In this document: positions 22,657-31,244 of the stretch, piece by piece
How the letters are laid out: each line of letters starts with the position of its first letter
How positions within the stretch are numbered: position 1 is the first letter of the stretch
DNA from: a virus
IMG/VR virus record: IMGVR_UViG_3300017971_000194
Location: 1 to 64,000 of that record
DNA: 64,000 bases
Strand: one strand, 5' to 3'
The notes under the pieces: model-generated
The model's database searches: none
What the model was told of the DNA's origin: nothing
The model's input: only the letters and a program-made list of their open reading frames with translations
Position numbers and translations under genes: made by a program

Positions 22657-24853
22657 TCACAATTACCTTGTAGATGTTGGAAGGGATTTGACGATGGTAC
22701 TTCATGACGATGCTGCGACCCAGCACTGCCTGACGAGGGGTCAAACTCTCCTGAGCAGCCAGAGAATGTCCTACACCAGCATCAATCTTGTTGAATCCAC
22801 AGCCATCTTCCATCATAGCAAAGTCACACACATTAGCCAGCATCTGGAGAGCTGTGTGGATAGCCTTGATTTGCTGAGAAGTGAGCTGTGCAGCTTGCTT
22901 CTCAATGGCTTCTTGACGAACCATCTTGGTAGCAGCAACCGTCTCAGCAGTCTTGATCTGCTGACGGAGACCCTCTTCCTTCTCAGCCTCTTCCTTCCTC
23001 TTCAGATGTACGTTGCGGATAGCCTCCAAAATGGAATCCACAGCTTCCACATCGTCGCTCTGATGATTGGTGTCCAGAGCCTGGTCAATCACATTCTGCT
23101 TGCTCACCAGGGTCTGAGCCAGATGAGCGTCCAAGGAGCCTTCCAACACCAGATGCTGAACCAACACATTGTGGGTCTGACCGATACGATGACAGCGGTC
23201 TTCAGCCTGAGACATGTTAGCAGGAACCCAATCTAGCTCGATGAAAACCACCGTAGAAGAAGCGGTCAGAGTCAGACCAACACCGGCTGCCAAGATGCTA
23301 CCAACGAAGATCCGGCAAGAATCATCGTTCTGGAACCGATCCACACTCTCTTGACGAGCATCCTGATCCATATCACCAGTCAGCTTGACGGGGTTGAACT
23401 CAGACAGACCATCCATCAGAGAAGAAACAACATCTTTATGATGAGCAAAGACCACGATCTTATCAGTGCTATCCAGCATGTTCTTCAGATGGTCAATAGC
23501 CAGGTCCACTTTAGCCAGAGCAGTCTCATGACGCAGCCTGGAGATTTCCTCGAAACTAGCTGAACAGGCATCTTTCAGTTCCTGGACAGCATTCTTGTAG
23601 ACCTCAGGGTCTTCAGAAGCCTTGGCCAGTTCCACACGCACCCTCAGCTCAGCCAGAAGTTCTTCCTGAGCCAGAACAGCCTTCTGCTCAGCCTTCACCA
23701 AACGGATATGACCGTTGGTAGGCATCTCGATGACTTGACGAGTCTTAGGAGGCAGCTCTTTCAGGACCTGGCTCTTCAGCCGACGAATCATAACAGTGCT
23801 CCGCAGACGTTCCTGAAGGTCATCCAGGTTGGAAGCACCAGTGAAATCCCATCCATACCGAGTGTTCTTACCAGCACAATACTTCATACCGTAAGCGAAG
23901 AACTTGGGCCAGCTCTGAGAATCCAGAGCATTGATGATAGGAAACAGCTCTGAAGGACGGTTGAGAATCGGAGTACCAGTCAGAAAGATCCGACGCTTTG
24001 CCTCGATGCTGTAAAGAGCCTTGGACCTTTGAGCCTTGTAGTTCTTTGCATAATGGCACTCATCAGCCACCAGCAGGTCCCAAGTCTTGGACAGCTTGGG
24101 GGCAAACTTCTTGAGGATGTCATAGTTGATAACCACGATATCAGTCTCAGGCACCCCGTCCTTGCTGTTGGCTACACCAACAGTCATGGGACGGGTCAGC
24201 CACTTCTCAGCTTCACGCTTCCAGTTGGTCTTCAAGGAAGCAGGACAAACGATGAGAACAGATTTGATGCTAGGGTCAGTATTTACCACACCCAGGGCTT
24301 GGATGGTCTTACCCAAACCCATCTCATCAGCAATCAAAGTGTTGGGACGGCTGGAGGCAAACTGGATACCAGCTTTCTGGAAGGGGAAATAATTGAGCCC
24401 TTCAGGGACAGGCAGCTCAATGTCAACATCAGCAGAACGGCTGGCTTCGATGGTAGCTTCCATCTCAGCCATTTTTGCTTTGGCAGAATCATCAGCGTAG
24501 TCATTGAGCTTCCGAGCATCCGGCAGAGAAGTGGTCCACCAACGATAGGCTACCTTCCCATCCCACCGAAAACCAGCAGTCTTGGGAATGTCTTTCCATT
24601 CGATAGTAGAGACGAATTCGAACCGCTCACGACCCTCATCAAAGGTCAGGCAGGGCTTCGGCTCGTCCGTATTCTCCATCTCCTTGATAGTATCAGAGTC
24701 AGCATACTTGGAGAGACGTTGTGCAACCACTGCCCTCTCGGTGTACCACACCTTCTTCTTGGGGTCCCACCGGAAACCAGCAGTTCGGGCAACCTCTTTT
24801 TCATGGAAAGTACAGCCAAACTCGAAGCGATTGTTACGATAGGTGAGTTCCAT
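22649..24853 (-). CDS. SNF2-family helicase with N-terminal HARP/DUF5710-like repeats, 734 aa
   Basis: This superfamily 2 ATPase probably remodels forks or displaces protein on DNA. The motor has motif I ADEMGLGKT (about 173-181), motif II DECH (about 264), motif III LTGTP, and the C-terminal lobe with VGLTLTASST and HRIGQ (about 554). Two N-terminal repeats (EKEVARTAGFRWDPKKKVWY; PKTAGFRWDGKVAYRWW) resemble HARP or DUF5710 modules, as in SMARCAL1-like annealing helicases. Codons are richer in G+C than in neighbouring genes, and a strong promoter-like element lies upstream at 24871-24901. Confidence 0.9.
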   Translation of the reverse strand: MELTYRNNRFEFGCTFHEKEVARTAGFRWDPKKKVWYTERAVVAQRLSKYADSDTIKEMENTDEPKPCLTFDEGRERFEFVSTIEWKDIPKTAGFRWDGKVAYRWWTTSLPDARKLNDYADDSAKAKMAEMEATIEASRSADVDIELPVPEGLNYFPFQKAGIQFASSRPNTLIADEMGLGKTIQALGVVNTDPSIKSVLIVCPASLKTNWKREAEKWLTRPMTVGVANSKDGVPETDIVVINYDILKKFAPKLSKTWDLLVADECHYAKNYKAQRSKALYSIEAKRRIFLTGTPILNRPSELFPIINALDSQSWPKFFAYGMKYCAGKNTRYGWDFTGASNLDDLQERLRSTVMIRRLKSQVLKELPPKTRQVIEMPTNGHIRLVKAEQKAVLAQEELLAELRVRVELAKASEDPEVYKNAVQELKDACSASFEEISRLRHETALAKVDLAIDHLKNMLDSTDKIVVFAHHKDVVSSLMDGLSEFNPVKLTGDMDQDARQESVDRFQNDDSCRIFVGSILAAGVGLTLTASSTVVFIELDWVPANMSQAEDRCHRIGQTHNVLVQHLVLEGSLDAHLAQTLVSKQNVIDQALDTNHQSDDVEAVDSILEAIRNVHLKRKEEAEKEEGLRQQIKTAETVAATKMVRQEAIEKQAAQLTSQQIKAIHTALQMLANVCDFAMMEDGCGFNKIDAGVGHSLAAQESLTPRQAVLGRSIVMKYHRQIPSNIYKVIVNG

Positions 24854-24870
24854 CTCATTCCTCCTACAAT

Positions 24871-24901
24871 TATATACTGAAGGAATGTATTTTTTTAAAT
24901 T
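24871..24901 (-). promoter_or_regulatory. Bipartite promoter-like element (copy 2)
   Basis: On the minus strand: AATTTAAAAA, 10 bases, then TTCAGTATATA. GGAGG of the SNF2 helicase gene begins within 10 bases downstream. Confidence 0.65.
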
Positions 24902-24922
24902 AAAATATGAAGAAAATGCAAT

Positions 24923-24979
24923 GAGGTCTATTAGACAGATCTCCCCGAAGTGCTCCTACTACGACAGGCTCCAGACCTC
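24923..24979 (-). ncRNA. Candidate structured non-coding RNA or 5' leader
   Basis: The segment is closed by a perfect 7-bp stem (GAGGTCT with AGACCTC). It encloses further short inverted repeats such as CCT/AGG. No open frame of note covers it. A complete promoter-like element (25006-25036) points into it, while the next gene has its own promoter copy beyond it. It is therefore either an independent small RNA of roughly 100 bases or a structured leader of the SNF2 transcript. It matches no riboswitch I know. Confidence 0.4.
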
Positions 24980-25005
24980 TATGTCCTTTAACCCATCACT
25001 ACTCT

Positions 25006-25036
25006 TCTATACTGAGACATTTGGAGATTTTAAATT
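25006..25036 (-). promoter_or_regulatory. Bipartite promoter-like element (copy 3), no gene directly downstream
   Basis: On the minus strand: AATTTAAAAT, 10 bases, CTCAGTATAGA. Unlike the other copies, no GGAGG or start codon follows. Instead the structured segment 24923-24979 does. Confidence 0.6.
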
Positions 25037-25050
25037 AAAAAATATAGAAA

Positions 25051-25758
25051 CTACACGATAGGCTGAAGACCTGGATGGACATTTTGATCTTTCTGAGATT
25101 CCTCAGGTTTGTTCCCATTCTTACGAATCACTAAACCTGGAGATACTGGAGATGCTGGAGATGATTTTTCAGGTTTGTGCATCATCCAATCTAATGAATG
25201 CTTTGGTTGCTTCTGCTTTGGTTGTTTTCTTCGAGCCCGATACTCATTATCTCTGACTTGGCAGCATTTCTTACAATATGTGCCCAAACCACTTTTAGAC
25301 CTACTGTTTTTACGGAAATACTTTTCAGTCAGAGGATATTCCTTCTTGCAAGAAGGACACACTTTCCTGGGAACTGGTTTCCTACCCCTTTTCTTTGGTT
25401 CCTTCTTTACAGGCATCTTTTTACTGAGATTATAGTCCTGATGATAGGTTTGAGCACATGTATGGCAATAACTTGCCACCCTCCCCTTTGGAGAGATATA
25501 AAAATGTGCTTCAGTTCGAGGAAATTCTTTCTGACATCGAGGGCACACTTTAGTAGTTTGACTCTTTGCCCAACCTAGCGAAAAATCTTCCTCTTCACCA
25601 AAAGGTACTTCCATCTTTTGTGATTCTGGCTCTGGCTCTGGTTCAGATTGCTTCTGGACCTGTTCCCAAGTCTTTGAGTCAAAGAGATTCAGATAAGCCT
25701 CTATAGTATCCAAATACCCTCTGGCCCGATTGATTCCGGTACGCAGTGTTTCGATCAT
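25051..25758 (-). CDS. Twin zinc-finger protein, 235 aa
   Basis: Two similar Cys4 fingers are visible, each CPxCxKExPxTExxFxx followed by a YCxxC pair: about residues 75-105 (VCPRCQKEFPRTEAHFYIS ... YCHTC) and 138-170 (VCPSCKKEYPLTEKYFRKN ... YCKKC). Between them is an AT-hook-like KKRGRKPVPRK. Both fingers and the hook imply DNA or RNA binding, perhaps an HNH-associated or transcription factor protein. The start is ATG 25758 with GGAGG upstream. The Glu/Pro-rich linker and basic tail are probably disordered. Confidence 0.8.
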   Translation of the reverse strand: MIETLRTGINRARGYLDTIEAYLNLFDSKTWEQVQKQSEPEPEPESQKMEVPFGEEEDFSLGWAKSQTTKVCPRCQKEFPRTEAHFYISPKGRVASYCHTCAQTYHQDYNLSKKMPVKKEPKKRGRKPVPRKVCPSCKKEYPLTEKYFRKNSRSKSGLGTYCKKCCQVRDNEYRARRKQPKQKQPKHSLDWMMHKPEKSSPASPVSPGLVIRKNGNKPEESQKDQNVHPGLQPIV

Positions 25759-25825
25759 GGTTTCCTCCAATCAGGTCCTAATTTGGACCGCTATATAACT
25801 ATACCGGAAAGTTTAGATTATAGAT

Positions 25826-26014
25826 CTATAAGGATTTGATTTCTTCTGGAGTCTCTTTTACCAGAAGGGTGTGGGGTGTACCATCCTCATTTTTCTTGTT
25901 CAGAATGATACGAGAACCCTTTTCAGCAGCATCAATTTTTACAATATCTGCTTTGGCCACAGATACTGTTGTTTCAAAACTCGATGCTGAAGTCAATCTA
26001 ATGTGTTCTGTCAT
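25826..26014 (-). CDS. Small beta-barrel-like protein, 62 aa
   Basis: AGGAG precedes ATG 26014. The sequence (IRLTSASSFETTVSVAKADIV, GSRIILNKK, HTLLVKETPEEI) resembles the short FlbD-like fold: strands, a nucleating loop, then a VKETPEEI-type helix. That resemblance is by eye only. Such short proteins occur in many phages with unknown roles. Confidence 0.55.
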   Translation of the reverse strand: MTEHIRLTSASSFETTVSVAKADIVKIDAAEKGSRIILNKKNEDGTPHTLLVKETPEEIKSL

Positions 26015-26054
26015 AGTAAATCTCCTTTCTATTTATAGTACAATGACTTTTATT

Positions 26055-27869
26055 TTATGGGCATGATGAACATGCAGCCTGTGTGGGGCTTGGACTAGTG
26101 ATATTTGACCATCCAATACCTTCATAGAAATCACATACGTTACAGAATGGTATTGCTTGGTCGGTACTGATATTTGCAATACCATCAATTGATTGAAAGT
26201 TTTGGAAGTCAGAAAGGTCTACCAAAACAGTATTCATCCACAGTGTCAACCCTTCTGTGCTAGTCACAGATTCAAAAGCGTCAATATGCAACAGCACATA
26301 ACTCCTACTGACACTCAATGTACCAGGAACAGTTTCTAGAATGCCAAAACCTTCTAGAACTTCTAGGTCATAATTGCTATAGAACTGTATATGGCTATTG
26401 ACAGAAGTTAAAGCACTGAACCCATTGAATGATACCATATTTTCATTATATCTAATCTGAATACTCCCTGCCCCTGTGGAACCAGAAGTAACTTGAGTAA
26501 CAGAATGGAATGCATCAATACTGGTCAAATCCAGATTGTTTTCAATAAGAACATTACCAGCAATATGGGTTAAAGATCCAAAAGATCCAAGATCTGTCAC
26601 GGAATCATTGTCTATAACCGTGATACCATCAAGAACTTCCTCAAGAACTGGGAAATTTAGGGAAGTCATGGTACTATTTTGGACCGTTATCTTCCCACCC
26701 ACAAATTTGAGGTTAGGGAAAGTAGCTTGCTCAATCACGGTACTTTCTACAGTGAGATCCCCAGTCACAGTATCGTATTGACTCAAAAGATGAAGATCCA
26801 AGTTAGTAGCAACCGTATAGTCACCTTCAAAAACCGTATCAATGGGCTGATTACAGACATAAGAAGAGTCTTCAATCTCTGATTCATCTAAATATCCATC
26901 TCGATCTAGATCAAGACCAGAATGAATGACCAAACCTCCATAAGTACAGTTGGACCCAGGATCTTCTGTTTCCTGCCTCACTAACGAATTGTACCCATCT
27001 GTACCATCATCTCCATTGACCCCATCGGTTCCGTTGGTTCCATCAACCCCATTAGTACCATCCTGACCATCTGTCCCATCAGCTCCATCTGATACAATTA
27101 CTGAAGTACCATCGGTACAAGAAATAGTCTTAGTCCCATCTCCATTATCTGTGACAGTACATGACGATCCATCAGCTCCATCTGATACAACTACTGAAGT
27201 GCCATCAGTGCAAGAGATAGTCTTAGTACCATTCCCGTTATCTACCACAGAACATGAAGTACCATCAACACCATCTTGACCATTAACCCCATCTGACACA
27301 ATTACTGAAGTTCCGTCAGTACAGGAAATAGTCTTGGTATTATCTCCATTATCTGTGACGCTACAAGAATTACCATCCACACCATCCACACCATCCTGAC
27401 CATCAGACCCATTTGCTACTGTCACAGAAGTACCATCAGTGCATGAGATGGTTTTGGTCCCATCACCATTATCAGAAACTGAGCAAGAGTTCCCATCCTG
27501 ACCATCAATCCCATCAGTACCATTATCTCCATCCTGACCATCTCTCCCATCAGTACCATCATCTCCATCTGGAACTAACACCGAAGTACCATCAGAGCAT
27601 GATATCTCAGCATAATCTCCATGATCTGTTACTGTGCAGGATGTGCCGTTTTGTCCATCCTGTCCATCCTGTCCGTCTTCCCCATTTTGTAGGGTCACAA
27701 AAGTACCATCTGGGCATATGATTTCTACATATTCTTCATAATTTTCAACAGAACATGATGCACCATCATAATTGAATCGACTTTTGTCAGTTTCCTGTGG
27801 TGGTGGTGTGACTGTCGATCCTGTGCATGAGATACAAAAAATACTTAACATAATGATTCGGGACTTCAT
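26055..27869 (-). CDS. Collagen-like predicted lipoprotein with C-terminal repeat domain, 604 aa
   Basis: The N-terminus is a short signal peptide (KSRIIMLSIFCIS) followed by Cys, so it is probably an exported lipoprotein. Residues about 55-285 alternate Gly-X-Y collagen-like runs (DGQDGQDGQNG, DGTDGQDGTNG) with a repeated disulphide-type unit (SCSVTDNGDGTKTISCTDGT) present about six times. A short domain with LDLDRDGYLDESEI and YVCN follows, then a C-terminal solenoid of receptor L-type repeats. Such proteins are adhesins or surface fibres in Gram-negative bacteria. In a phage it may alter the host surface or serve superinfection exclusion. Confidence 0.75.
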   Translation of the reverse strand: MKSRIIMLSIFCISCTGSTVTPPPQETDKSRFNYDGASCSVENYEEYVEIICPDGTFVTLQNGEDGQDGQDGQNGTSCTVTDHGDYAEISCSDGTSVLVPDGDDGTDGRDGQDGDNGTDGIDGQDGNSCSVSDNGDGTKTISCTDGTSVTVANGSDGQDGVDGVDGNSCSVTDNGDNTKTISCTDGTSVIVSDGVNGQDGVDGTSCSVVDNGNGTKTISCTDGTSVVVSDGADGSSCTVTDNGDGTKTISCTDGTSVIVSDGADGTDGQDGTNGVDGTNGTDGVNGDDGTDGYNSLVRQETEDPGSNCTYGGLVIHSGLDLDRDGYLDESEIEDSSYVCNQPIDTVFEGDYTVATNLDLHLLSQYDTVTGDLTVESTVIEQATFPNLKFVGGKITVQNSTMTSLNFPVLEEVLDGITVIDNDSVTDLGSFGSLTHIAGNVLIENNLDLTSIDAFHSVTQVTSGSTGAGSIQIRYNENMVSFNGFSALTSVNSHIQFYSNYDLEVLEGFGILETVPGTLSVSRSYVLLHIDAFESVTSTEGLTLWMNTVLVDLSDFQNFQSIDGIANISTDQAIPFCNVCDFYEGIGWSNITSPSPTQAACSSCP

Positions 27870-27920
27870 TGGACACCTCCTGAGACTTTATGTCTCGTTA
27901 AATTCCAACCCTCCTATACT

Positions 27921-27951
27921 TATATCCCGAAACTTTTCGAAATTTTAAAGT
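27921..27951 (-). promoter_or_regulatory. Promoter-like element, variant core
   Basis: On the minus strand ACTTTAAAAT, a 10-base spacer, then TTCGGGATATA lies about 50 bases before the collagen-like gene, with GGAGG between. Both blocks differ somewhat from the six best copies. Confidence 0.4.
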
Positions 27952-27961
27952 AGAATCAGCA

Positions 27962-29275
27962 TTATTTTGTCGATTTCATGTTATGAACAGGTACAAGTCT
28001 GTCAACAATTGTAGCTGTTGGTTCTATTGAAAGCTCAATAATTTCGCTATCTTTATATGCTTCAGGAGCCTCATCTAATGTCTCTTTCACTACAGAAGTA
28101 GAATATACATTTTTCATCTGATCTTGGAAATCTGACAAAGACAATTGCTTCTTAGCCTGACTTCGAGACATTACCCTACCAGCTCCATGAGGTGCTGAGA
28201 AGTTCCAATCTGGATTTGATTTTCCCTCACAAACCAAAATACCATCCCTCATATTGAATGGGATAATCATTTGCTCACCTTCATAAGACCGAATAGCCCC
28301 TTTTCGGATGATCAAATCAGAGAAGTCAACATAGTTATGCACCGTCTCAATCTCATCTGTGATAGGTACTCCCAAAATAGTAGCTATACCATGAGCCATA
28401 GTATATCGATTAGCACTGGCATACATCTGAGCAAATACCATGTCTAAGAGATATCCCCACATATGCTCTAATGGAAGAGCCTCAAGGCCCTTTGCTGTAG
28501 AAGTACCACCCAAACCCAACTCTTGCCGTGCCTTCTCAATTTCACGAGAAATTAAATCCCGAGAAATTCCTGAACCTCGGATTTTCTTTATTTTCTCGTT
28601 TAATTCATTCTTACGAAGATTACCAAGATGGTCACGGGCATATTTTTGCCAATACTCGCATATCTTTAACCCAAAGTTACGAGAACCACTATGAATAGTA
28701 ACCCAGTAATTTCCCGTCTTTTTAGACTCCCCAATCTCGATAAAATGATTACCACCCCCAAGAGTCCCTATACTTCCCACAGCCCTAGAGTAGTTACAGT
28801 CAATTTTCTCACACTTCCTAAAGAACCATTTCTCGGAAAACTCAGGGACCTTGACATCTACTCCCCACCTCTTTTTTATTTTCCCAGCAAATTCGACTGC
28901 CTGTCGGTTGATCTTTTCCCAGGGAAATGCCGTCAGGTCTACTTTGTATGGATCTCTTGACTCATGACCAAAGGGTATGATTTCCCGAATTAATGTGTCA
29001 AGCTTCTCAAACCCTACAGAAAGGTTTGTACCCACATTGAATGAGAGCATACCACATCCAATATCGACCCCTACCACATTAGGGATTATTTGATCCCCAA
29101 TAGCCATAGTGAAACCAATTACTGAACCTTTTCCGGCATGACAATCAGGCATAACTGATACTGGATTGGAAAAAGCTGGATGGTTAATCATCTGAGTTAT
29201 CTGTCTGATACACTCAGTTTCTACATCATCGATCCACACTCTAGCTGTAGTGAATTTCCCGATTAATTCTATCAT
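27962..29275 (-). CDS. rtcB: RtcB RNA ligase, 437 aa
   Basis: RtcB joins RNA 3'-phosphate or 2',3'-cyclic phosphate ends to 5'-OH ends using GTP and Mn2+, in tRNA splicing and repair. Active-site motifs are intact: PDCHAGKG (about 43-50), VGVDIGCGM with Asp71 and Cys74, GTLGGGNHFIEI with His177, IHSGSRNFG with His195, HNYVD with His313, RKGA, and the guanylylated His363 in SAPHGAGR. It overlaps the zincin-like gene by ATGA. Bacterial Ro60 operons often carry RtcB, which fits the TROVE gene 4 kb away. Confidence 0.93.
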   Translation of the reverse strand: MIELIGKFTTARVWIDDVETECIRQITQMINHPAFSNPVSVMPDCHAGKGSVIGFTMAIGDQIIPNVVGVDIGCGMLSFNVGTNLSVGFEKLDTLIREIIPFGHESRDPYKVDLTAFPWEKINRQAVEFAGKIKKRWGVDVKVPEFSEKWFFRKCEKIDCNYSRAVGSIGTLGGGNHFIEIGESKKTGNYWVTIHSGSRNFGLKICEYWQKYARDHLGNLRKNELNEKIKKIRGSGISRDLISREIEKARQELGLGGTSTAKGLEALPLEHMWGYLLDMVFAQMYASANRYTMAHGIATILGVPITDEIETVHNYVDFSDLIIRKGAIRSYEGEQMIIPFNMRDGILVCEGKSNPDWNFSAPHGAGRVMSRSQAKKQLSLSDFQDQMKNVYSTSVVKETLDEAPEAYKDSEIIELSIEPTATIVDRLVPVHNMKSTK

Positions 29276-29892
29276 TTGTCCCTCATTGACTCTTCTAAGA
29301 AATTTTTTAATGCTACATATATTTCCCGATCATTTTCTACCTTCTCCCCTCTGACCAGAAAATCACCATCTTCTTTTATTTCAAGTACAGGATCTGATAC
29401 CTTAGCTACCTGAAATCTAATACTATGGTCCATCTCCTCATTTCGATTCAGATAGATCATAGCATCATCCATAGGGGGAGGGCATACAGAGACTTCATGT
29501 TCAATCTGTAACCCATCAATATCTTCTTGAGTTACTTCAGGATGATCTTCTGTAACCCCTTCGGTCTCCAAAAACTCCATCCATTGGTCCTCACCAATAC
29601 CTTGGATTATACCCATATGGACAAGAATTGTAGCTATTCCAAATGGAGCTGCTGTCACAAAAGCACCATCGATACGTTCTGAAATGACCTTATTTTGCAT
29701 CAACATCATTTCAGTGACATGCAACAGCTCATGGAGAAGAATCGAGAATTTACCAAATTCTGGTTGGTCTTGCTCTATAACCACAGTACCTGTTTCAGGA
29801 TCAAAGTATCCTAACCCATCACCTTCAACTGGGCCTTCTTTTACTGTTATTTTATCACCTAGAGCCATGATCTCTACAGGTTTATTTATCAT
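29272..29892 (-). CDS. Zincin-like putative metallopeptidase, 206 aa
   Basis: LLHELLHVTEMM (residues about 53-64) carries the HExxH zinc motif. The N-terminus is beta-rich (GDGLGYFDPETGTVVIEQD). The length and motif position are like small phage SprT/ImmA-type zincins, but the third ligand is not obvious. Its end overlaps the RtcB start by ATGA, so expression is coupled. The start is ATG 29892 with GGAG six bases upstream. Confidence 0.7.
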   Translation of the reverse strand: MINKPVEIMALGDKITVKEGPVEGDGLGYFDPETGTVVIEQDQPEFGKFSILLHELLHVTEMMLMQNKVISERIDGAFVTAAPFGIATILVHMGIIQGIGEDQWMEFLETEGVTEDHPEVTQEDIDGLQIEHEVSVCPPPMDDAMIYLNRNEEMDHSIRFQVAKVSDPVLEIKEDGDFLVRGEKVENDREIYVALKNFLEESMRDK

Positions 29893-30220
29893 TTTTTTCT
29901 CCATGTCTCATTTGTTCTACCACACGCATAGGTTGCACCATATACCCAAGGGATTCTTTTCTGTTTATTCCCATTCTAGTCCATTCTCTATCCACCCGCA
30001 TGAATTTCTCGGTAAATCCCTCATCCATCATTTCCTCACCAAATATCATTCCCTCAGGGTCATCTCTATAATCCCATACTCCACCAAAACCTGAAATTGA
30101 TCCATCATCTTCTTGGATAACTTCAAGAGCTAATCCTAAGGGGTGGAGGAATTGTCTGTTCAATTCTTGTAGATATCCAAAATCTACAAATTCATTCAGG
30201 TCCATTCTTTTGATGCTCAT
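29882..30220 (-). CDS. Conserved phage protein of unknown function, 112 aa
   Basis: The sequence FGYLQELNRQFLHPLGLALEV, with GVWDYRDDPEGMIF, is a pattern I recognise from uncharacterised proteins of many unrelated tailed phages. The start is ATG 30220, preceded by GAGGAC. Its role is unknown. Conservation of the aromatic/His core suggests a binding pocket. Confidence 0.75.
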   Translation of the reverse strand: MSIKRMDLNEFVDFGYLQELNRQFLHPLGLALEVIQEDDGSISGFGGVWDYRDDPEGMIFGEEMMDEGFTEKFMRVDREWTRMGINRKESLGYMVQPMRVVEQMRHGEKNDK

Positions 30221-30458
30221 TACTGTCCTCTTCTGGGAGATAATGTTCTGTGAGCTTGTGGATTTGAACCACAATTGCTTCTTTCATTTTCAGGGAAAAT
30301 ACTTGTTGCTCTAACTCTTCTATATGAAGAAGGGCTGCTTCTAGAGTCTCTGTTAAAAGACCTGCTTGTATCCCACCACACACTTCTGTATCATATGGTA
30401 ATGATCTCAACCAGACAAGAGTTTTTAGTATCGTATCATTATTGACAAAAAAGTTCAT
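30192..30458 (-). CDS. Hypothetical protein, 88 aa
   Basis: A helical protein with a leucine-rich centre (LLTETLEAALLHIEELEQQV), probably a short coiled coil. It is coupled by ATGA to the deaminase gene and overlaps the next gene by 29 bases. The family is not recognised. Confidence 0.7.
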   Translation of the reverse strand: MNFFVNNDTILKTLVWLRSLPYDTEVCGGIQAGLLTETLEAALLHIEELEQQVFSLKMKEAIVVQIHKLTEHYLPEEDSNEHQKNGPE

Positions 30459-30910
30459 ACCTTTAGCCTTTTTATACTTATCCCAGCCTCTCCAAAATAT
30501 TCTAAAGCCATGTCTTTGCCATAACCATCACTGTATTCTCCAGTATAATATACCGTTTTGAGACCAGCATTGATTATCATTTTTGCATAAATGACACAAG
30601 GGAATGTTGTGACATACATATCCCCATCACAAATTTCTACCCCATGCCGTGACGCTTGAATAATGGCATTTTGTTCTGAATGCACAGCTTTACAGAACTC
30701 ATGCCTTTCACCACTAGGAATGTTATTCTCATTTCTGATACAACCTGTGTCTATACAATGAGCCACACCTCTAGGAGCCCCATTATATCCTGTGGACAGA
30801 ATCATTCTATCTTTGACAATAATAGCCCCAATCTGCCGTCTCACACAGGTTGAACGACCTGCTACAGTGGTTGCTATTGACATGAAATATGTTTCCCAGT
30901 CAGATCTCAT
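30455..30910 (-). CDS. Deoxycytidylate deaminase-like protein lacking one zinc Cys, 151 aa
   Basis: The dCMP deaminase fold is clear: GAIIVKDRMILSTGYNGAPRG, then the catalytic His77-x-Glu79 in AVHSEQNA, then VTTFPCVIYAKMI. The family needs PCxxC, but here Cys105 is followed by Tyr108 where the second zinc Cys belongs (codon TAT). If the base is right, zinc binding is impaired or remodelled. The enzyme normally makes dUMP from dCMP for dTTP synthesis, pairing with thymidine kinase in this window. Confidence 0.85.
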   Translation of the reverse strand: MRSDWETYFMSIATTVAGRSTCVRRQIGAIIVKDRMILSTGYNGAPRGVAHCIDTGCIRNENNIPSGERHEFCKAVHSEQNAIIQASRHGVEICDGDMYVTTFPCVIYAKMIINAGLKTVYYTGEYSDGYGKDMALEYFGEAGISIKRLKV

Positions 30911-30953
30911 AATCTATATTACAATCTATATATTTTTTTTGATTGAAACGAGG

Positions 30954-31244
30954 TTAGTTTACAACACCATGAGCCACTAAAAATGGACCTTCATAAACAT
31001 CAAAGGTATTTCCCGTGTAAATCAACTCATGTGGTGCTTCATCCATTAAGAAACGAATCTGGGCTTTGAATACCAGACCAGATTTTTCTATGAAATTCAT
31101 GATCAATGACCATTGACCATATGGGTGCTCAGGATCTTGTTGTTCTGGAAATTTGACTATGGTGCAATACTTACCCAAATTAGGAGGTTCTCGTCTACCA
31201 CCCTCAAAATGAGTTAGAAAAGTTATTGTAGCTGTTCGTCCCAT
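30954..31244 (-). CDS. Stand-alone EF-Tu domain-3-like protein, 96 aa
   Basis: The chain resembles domain 3 of elongation factor Tu: TFLTHFEGGRREPP (EEGGRHTPF in EF-Tu), a strand VKFPEQQDP, then APHELIYTGNTFDVYEGPFLVAHGVV matching the final strands of the barrel. In EF-Tu this domain touches the T arm of tRNA. Free domains of this type occur in bacteria with no known role. It lies 330 bases downstream of the Y RNA-like array, in the same orientation. Confidence 0.65.
   Translation of the reverse strand: MGRTATITFLTHFEGGRREPPNLGKYCTIVKFPEQQDPEHPYGQWSLIMNFIEKSGLVFKAQIRFLMDEAPHELIYTGNTFDVYEGPFLVAHGVVN

Noticed and set aside
24029-24880. Open frame of 283 codons on the plus strand
   Set aside because: It lies opposite the SNF2 helicase gene, whose motifs are clear, and has no initiation signals of its own.
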